The notes below the pieces were generated by a model. It was not told where the DNA came from, did not search any database, and was given only the letters and a program-made list of their open reading frames with translations. From assembly GCF_003390375.1 (NCBI RefSeq), contig NZ_QUOT01000001.1:3162001-3226000 (forward strand): a DNA stretch of 64,000 nucleotides, written 5' to 3'. This DNA comes from Thalassotalea euphylliae (GTDB taxonomy: Bacteria; Pseudomonadota; Gammaproteobacteria; Enterobacterales; Alteromonadaceae). Each line of letters opens with the position of its first letter. The stretch's first letter is position 1. The translations under genes were made by a program, and so were the position numbers. Positions 59,439 through 64,000 of the stretch are shown piece by piece.

Positions 59439-62400
59439 CTACACTTTAGCACTGCCATGAGCACCTTGCTCGGTTAGCTCGAATGGCGTTTTACAGCTAA
59501 ACAATGAAAATGCAGCAGGCACAAAATAGAACGACAACAAGGTCGTTAGCACAGTACCGCCGGCAATCGCGATAGCAAATGGCGGCCAAAAACCCCCACC
59601 TGCCAATATTAACGGCAGGAAACCACCAACCGTCGTAATGGTTGTCGAGGTGATATGCCGAGTACAATTTTGCACACCTTTAACAATGGCTTGTTTATCT
59701 CCTTGAACGGCAAGTGGATCTGCTTTGAGCTCAGCAATAATAACAATAGCTGCATTGATGGCGAGGCCCATCAAACCCAATAAACCAATAATTACCGTAA
59801 AGCCAAATGGGTGATTAAATAGGTAAACACTTAATAAGCCTAAGCCAATCGATTGGAAGGCTGTGAGAAAAATAATAGCGCTGATTCTAAATGAGTTGAA
59901 CGACAGCACTACCACAGTCACTAGCAAGGTAAGGATAACGCCAATACTCGCGAGTAGTTTGCCAACGGCCGTATCGCGCTCTGCAGATTCTCCACCAACT
60001 TCAATACGATAGCCACTTGGAATATTAAAATTGGCATCGGCCATATTTTGTTGAACGCGATTTAGCACCACAGAGGGCAATATACCTGCGCGTAAATAGC
60101 CTTCGATGACATTAACACGCATCCCGTCACGATGTGGAATAGCGCCACGTGAAGGCTTAATTTTTAGCTCAGACAGGGCTGTTAGCGGGACCATGGCAGT
60201 ACCATTAGCCGCAAGTAAATTAACATTAGCAACATCAACTAACTCGTTACGTGCATCATTGCTAATGCGTACGCGCACAGGAATAGATTCTGTTGCCTCA
60301 ATAACTGAGCCATTGACTAAGCCAGATAACGATTGGCTCATTTGCTGGGCAATATCGACCAAGTTTAAACCTGTTAATGCTGCCGCATACTCGTCGGTTT
60401 GCACCCATACCTTTGGTGTGCCTGGTTGCAATGTTGCGCGGGTGTGAACAACATCTTCTGTTGCCATCATAATTCGGCGTACTTCATCGCCAATGGTTTT
60501 GAGCGTGTCTAAGTTTGGTCCGAAAATACGCAGTTCAACAGGGGCATTGAACGGTGGCCCTTGCTCAAGTTTACGCAGCAAAATTTGTGCACCGGGAAAC
60601 ATGTCGTCAAGCTCTCGCTGAATAACGGGAATCAGTCTATTCGCGGCTTTAAAATCAACAGCGGTGATCATTCCTTGGGCATAGTTTTGCAGTCCGTCTT
60701 TATTGGGGATCATGTTGTAGTAAAACGACGGTGCATTCTTGCCGATAAACCAGCGTACTTTGTCGATACCATCAAGTTGATATAGGTATTGGCTGACTTG
60801 TTCTGCTTTAGCGCGAGTGTTATCGATACTGCTTTGTGCGGGCATAAAGAGCTCAATTTGAAACATATCCCGATCCGAAGGCGGGAAAAATTGCTCTGTT
60901 AAATGTTGCGCCGCAATAAAGCCAAATAGCGGTAAACAAAACACGGTAATAACCGCTGTCCGGCGATAGTTGAGGGCAAGGTTGACACTTTTTTCAAATG
61001 CTTTGCTAAGATGCGTTAATTTTATACCTGAGTTGTACCAAACGTGTTTATCGCCCGTTTTCTTCGCGACAAAACGACCGGCAAGGCCAGCAACGATAGT
61101 GTGAGAAATAATATAAGAGCCTATCAGTGAAAAGATCACACTTAGCGCAATACCGCCGACAAACTCGCCAGCTGGCCCTGGCATGAGTACGACAGGCATA
61201 AAGGCTAATATTGTGGTTACGGTTGAGCCTAATAACGGCAGCCATAAGTGTTTAACGGCGTAAGCAACACTGTCTAGGCGTCGCATACCTTGCTGGCGTT
61301 TAAATTGGATCGTATCCGTCATTACAATCGCGTTATCAACCATAATGCCTAATGCCACAACTAAGCCGGTTACCGACATTTGATGGATCGGCAAACCATA
61401 TATATTCATGACAGCGAGCGTGAAAAATACGGTTAATGGCAATGAGGTTGCAACAATTGCTGCGCTGCGCCAACCCAGGGTAACCAGCAATACTAAGGAG
61501 ATAAGCACAAAGCCTAGCGCAATATTGCTGACCAATTCGCCTAGGCGAGTTTCCGTGTAGGTGTTTTGATCGAAGAGCACTTCTAGCTCAATTGAGGACG
61601 GTAGCTTAGCTTTATATTCTGCAAGCGCTGCTTCTACTTCTTTAGTCCACTTATCGATGCGTAAGTCAGGCAGCATTCGTGTGGCGACAACCAGCGACGC
61701 TTGGTTATTTACTAATGTAATTTCACGAGCTGGCCAAGTCAGCGTTTTATCAACTTCAGCAATATCTCCTAAGGTGATTAAGCCGCCGTGCTCATTCGTT
61801 TTTAAGGGAATATTGCGTATTCGCTCAACAGTTTCCAGTGCTCCCGTTAGCTCTACTTGCATTTGATTGTTAGTGTTAACCAGTTGACCTGCTGCGACTT
61901 TGGCATCTGCCATCAGTATTTTTTGAGAAATTTGCGCAGAGCTTAGTTTAAGTTGAGCACTTTTATTGTCATCAACTTCAACTAGGATTTCTTCCTCCCC
62001 CTGTCCGAATATTGTGACGATATCGGTGCCAGGGATAAGCCTTAAGCGGTTTTGTAAATCATTAGCGTAGCGGCCTAGGCTGGCAATGTCAGGCTCGCCT
62101 TGTTGTTGCCAGTTTAACGCGATGAGCTGGGTATAGGCGTACCCTCGATCGTCTTCTAACGTTGGCGAGAGCGAGCCTTTAGGTAATTCAGGTTCAACTT
62201 CCGCAATTAAATCGCGAATTCGAGACCATATTGGGCGGGTATTGACAATCTCATCTTTAAGTTTGATTTGAACAACGGAAAGGCTTGGCCTAGATGTTGA
62301 GGTAATGAGGTCAATTTCAGGTATTTTCCTCAGTTTTTGTTCGATTTTTTCAGTAATCAGCACCTCAATCCGCTCGGCACTTGCGCCAGGCATTTGGGTC

Positions 62401-62537
62401 AACACGCTGGCGTTACGGTTTTCAATATGCGGGTCTTCGGTTCTCGGTAACGTGGAAAGTGCGCCAAGGCCCGAAACAATCAATAAGGCAATAACCAAGG
62501 ACATTACGCGGCCATTGCGAACAAATGAACGGATCAT
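59439..62537 (-). CDS. RND-family efflux transporter permease
   Basis: 1032-residue inner-membrane proton-driven pump with 12 helices and two large periplasmic loops. Landmarks: N-terminus SFVRNGRVMSLVIALLIVSG, LSTLPRTEDP, motif GIMVDNAIVMTD in TM4, and GGFLPLILAGG in the second half. Overlaps the adaptor by four bases. Substrate is unknown; the group is the HAE1-like multidrug type common with TetR-controlled adaptors. An outer-membrane channel gene is not in the window. Confidence 0.93.
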   Translation of the reverse strand: MIRSFVRNGRVMSLVIALLIVSGLGALSTLPRTEDPHIENRNASVLTQMPGASAERIEVLITEKIEQKLRKIPEIDLITSTSRPSLSVVQIKLKDEIVNTRPIWSRIRDLIAEVEPELPKGSLSPTLEDDRGYAYTQLIALNWQQQGEPDIASLGRYANDLQNRLRLIPGTDIVTIFGQGEEEILVEVDDNKSAQLKLSSAQISQKILMADAKVAAGQLVNTNNQMQVELTGALETVERIRNIPLKTNEHGGLITLGDIAEVDKTLTWPAREITLVNNQASLVVATRMLPDLRIDKWTKEVEAALAEYKAKLPSSIELEVLFDQNTYTETRLGELVSNIALGFVLISLVLLVTLGWRSAAIVATSLPLTVFFTLAVMNIYGLPIHQMSVTGLVVALGIMVDNAIVMTDTIQFKRQQGMRRLDSVAYAVKHLWLPLLGSTVTTILAFMPVVLMPGPAGEFVGGIALSVIFSLIGSYIISHTIVAGLAGRFVAKKTGDKHVWYNSGIKLTHLSKAFEKSVNLALNYRRTAVITVFCLPLFGFIAAQHLTEQFFPPSDRDMFQIELFMPAQSSIDNTRAKAEQVSQYLYQLDGIDKVRWFIGKNAPSFYYNMIPNKDGLQNYAQGMITAVDFKAANRLIPVIQRELDDMFPGAQILLRKLEQGPPFNAPVELRIFGPNLDTLKTIGDEVRRIMMATEDVVHTRATLQPGTPKVWVQTDEYAAALTGLNLVDIAQQMSQSLSGLVNGSVIEATESIPVRVRISNDARNELVDVANVNLLAANGTAMVPLTALSELKIKPSRGAIPHRDGMRVNVIEGYLRAGILPSVVLNRVQQNMADANFNIPSGYRIEVGGESAERDTAVGKLLASIGVILTLLVTVVVLSFNSFRISAIIFLTAFQSIGLGLLSVYLFNHPFGFTVIIGLLGLMGLAINAAIVIIAELKADPLAVQGDKQAIVKGVQNCTRHITSTTITTVGGFLPLILAGGGFWPPFAIAIAGGTVLTTLLSFYFVPAAFSLFSCKTPFELTEQGAHGSAKV

Positions 62538-63661
62538 TGCTCAGCTCCAGCAGCTCTAACTACTTGGCCCGGTACAAAGCGATGAAGGCCTTCCTCGATA
62601 ATGGCTATCTTAGTTTCATCTAGGCCAGTGATGTAAGCCATCGAATCTGTTGTATGCACAACATTGACTGTATATGGCTTGATGACAAAGTGGCTGTTTT
62701 GCTCAACTGCCGCATAGATATTCCATTGACCTCTAACCCCATCGGTAATGGCAGTAAGTGGCAGCCAATAACCTGCTTGAGCAATTTCTTGCTTGATGGC
62801 AACACGGGTAATTAAACCGCTGACGTTTTGCTGGGCTTGGTCAAGCACTAAACGGATATTAACAGTTCGAGTGGTTGGATTGATTTGTTGCCCTATGGCT
62901 TTAATTGTGGCGGTATTTTGTTGTTGGGCGATGGTGACAGGTAACTGTTCACCAAGCGTTAAACTGGCAGCAACTTTGGCGGGTACGCCGATGGTGATCT
63001 CTTGCTGGCTTTGTTTGAATACGGTAAAAGCTGGCGAGCCTGGACTGACTAATTCACCTTGAGAAACAATACGTTCGTTGACAATGCCATCATAAGGGGC
63101 GCGTAACTCGGCTTTTGCGATTTGGTAACTCAAGGCATCGTAAGAGGCTACTAAGGCATCCTTATTTGCCGTTAGCACGCCATACTGCGCTTCTAGCTCG
63201 TCTATGTTTTGCTCGGACGCATATTGTTTACTGATTAGGGATTTAACTCTTGCCAAGTTTGCTTGGTTCAAGGTGAGTTGCGCCTCAACTTGCGCGATTT
63301 GTGCTTTGAGCTCGTAGGCGCGAATATTAAGCAGTTCAACATCGAGACTGGCAAGTAATTCGCCGGCTTTAATGGCATCACCACTGTCTTTAATCACTTC
63401 AGTAACGCGACCGCCAAACTCAAAACTTAGCCTGGTTTGTTGCTTAGCGGCAATTTCGCCGATGTACTCGCGGGTAATGGTATAGCTAGTTTGTTGGTTG
63501 ATTTGCTCGATGCTTGCGGCGTGAAGGTAAGGGGTATCGTCTGTCTGGCCAACAGCCTGCTCTGAGCAAGAGGTAACACTAACGCTCACTGTTATTGCAA
63601 TGGCTAATTTCTGCCAAATGTTTAGTTTCAACCAAGTGCTAGCTGAATTAGCGTTATTCAT
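62534..63661 (-). CDS. RND efflux periplasmic adaptor (HlyD/membrane-fusion protein)
   Basis: 375 residues from ATG 63661, selected because AAGGA lies five bases before it; ATGs at 63667 and 63691 are less well placed. Lipoprotein-like signal (IAITVSVSVTSCSEQA, lipobox VTSC). Biotinyl-lipoyl-like strand FEFGGRVTEVIKDSGDAIKA, coiled-coil hairpin (about 110-175) and beta-barrel domain (YDGIVNERIVSQGELVSPGS). Bridges the permease to an outer-membrane channel. First gene of the adaptor-permease operon. Confidence 0.92.
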   Translation of the reverse strand: MNNANSASTWLKLNIWQKLAIAITVSVSVTSCSEQAVGQTDDTPYLHAASIEQINQQTSYTITREYIGEIAAKQQTRLSFEFGGRVTEVIKDSGDAIKAGELLASLDVELLNIRAYELKAQIAQVEAQLTLNQANLARVKSLISKQYASEQNIDELEAQYGVLTANKDALVASYDALSYQIAKAELRAPYDGIVNERIVSQGELVSPGSPAFTVFKQSQQEITIGVPAKVAASLTLGEQLPVTIAQQQNTATIKAIGQQINPTTRTVNIRLVLDQAQQNVSGLITRVAIKQEIAQAGYWLPLTAITDGVRGQWNIYAAVEQNSHFVIKPYTVNVVHTTDSMAYITGLDETKIAIIEEGLHRFVPGQVVRAAGAEQ

Positions 63662-63720
63662 AACCATCCTTATCCATATACATTTTGCCACTAACTGGCA
63701 TTTGCTAATAAATTAGTCTT

Positions 63721-63739
63721 TACTGGACTGCCCAGTCTA
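63721..63739. promoter_or_regulatory. TetR-type operator copy 1
   Basis: TACTGGACTGCCCAGTCTA. It repeats at 63758 with two changes. It lies in the divergent promoter region between the RND adaptor and the tetR gene. Confidence 0.8.
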
Positions 63740-63757
63740 TTCAGTCTAGATGAAGTG

Positions 63758-63776
63758 TACTGGACTGTCTAGTCTA
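63758..63776. promoter_or_regulatory. TetR-type operator copy 2
   Basis: TACTGGACTGTCTAGTCTA, 37 bases after copy 1, i.e. about 3.5 helical turns. Both contain the ACTG/CAGT-like inverted half-sites typical of TetR/AcrR regulators of efflux pumps. Confidence 0.8.
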
Positions 63777-63885
63777 CTTTAGCTACAGTATTATTAATGT
63801 TTCACTTTGCACATTAACGCTATGCAAATAAACACCACGCAAATAAAGGCAATGCAAACAAACTTTAAGTATAACGGCACGCACG

Positions 63886-64000
63886 ATGACTAAACCTCGC
63901 AGTCGAAACCGAACTAAGCAGCAACAAATTCTTAATGCTGCCACTGAGCTATTCACTGAGCAGGGCTATCATGCCACGAGTATGGCGCTCATCGCGCAAC
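63886..64000 (+). CDS. TetR/AcrR-family regulator, N-terminal part
   Basis: Runs off the right edge after 38 codons. The HTH has begun: RTKQQQILNAATELFTEQGY followed by HATSMALIAQ. Divergent from the RND efflux operon with tandem operators between, so it is very likely the repressor of that operon and of itself. Confidence 0.9.
   Translation, partial: MTKPRSRNRTKQQQILNAATELFTEQGYHATSMALIAQ

Noticed and set aside
1..64000. CRISPR array, tRNA or rRNA genes
   Set aside because: No regularly spaced direct repeats, no TTCGAAT-type T-arm plus CCA context and no rRNA-like sequence were recognised by eye.

Overview
The window looks like a chromosomal segment of a marine gammaproteobacterium of the Alteromonadales (Colwellia/Thalassotalea-like). 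That inference rests on gene content and order: surA-lptD followed by amgK-murU-djlA, a rapA of the normal gamma-proteobacterial length, a TTG-rich start repertoire, a PEP-CTERM protein, a vSGLT-type sodium/galactose symporter and a lldP-dld-lldD lactate operon. No database search could be run.

Layout. 1-11.2 kb is conserved core: surA (partial), lptD, the peptidoglycan-recycling pair amgK-murU, djlA, a SYLF-domain protein, a DUF3530 protein, rluA and rapA. From 11.7 kb a PIN-PhoH (PhoH2-type) gene begins, but it is cut inside its ATPase domain at about 12,890. Its last 52 codons reappear at 30,152-30,310. Between the halves lies a ~17.3 kb island that starts with its own complete PIN-PhoH gene. 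It then carries an IS3-family element, a galR-like regulator co-oriented with an eight-haem cytochrome, a galT-galK-galE-galM'-sglT' galactose operon damaged by nested insertion sequences, a serine resolvase with palindromic res-like DNA, a stub of a KAP-type NTPase, a second near-identical copy of one IS3-family element, and the N-terminal part of a tyrosine recombinase.

30.4-64 kb returns to chromosomal genes: a LysR regulator divergent from the lactate operon, a periplasmic binding protein, a PEP-CTERM protein, an orphan ParA, two spondin-domain secreted proteins, a TPR-GGDEF protein, TetR plus a coniferyl-aldehyde-type dehydrogenase, a large hybrid histidine kinase, a transglutaminase-like periplasmic protein, an acyl-CoA dehydrogenase with a PsrA-like operator, a GST, a REC-HD-GYP regulator, an alpha/beta hydrolase lipoprotein overlapping mlaA, plsC, rraB, a 52-residue membrane protein, and an RND efflux operon with tandem operators and a divergent TetR gene cut by the window end.

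The most interesting structure is the island in the PIN-PhoH gene. It destroys the host gene's Walker B region and supplies an intact paralogue. The interrupted host frame reads through 68 island codons and stops on a TAATG overlap with the start of the replacement gene, so host transcription and translation could feed directly into it. No tRNA, rRNA or CRISPR array was recognised.
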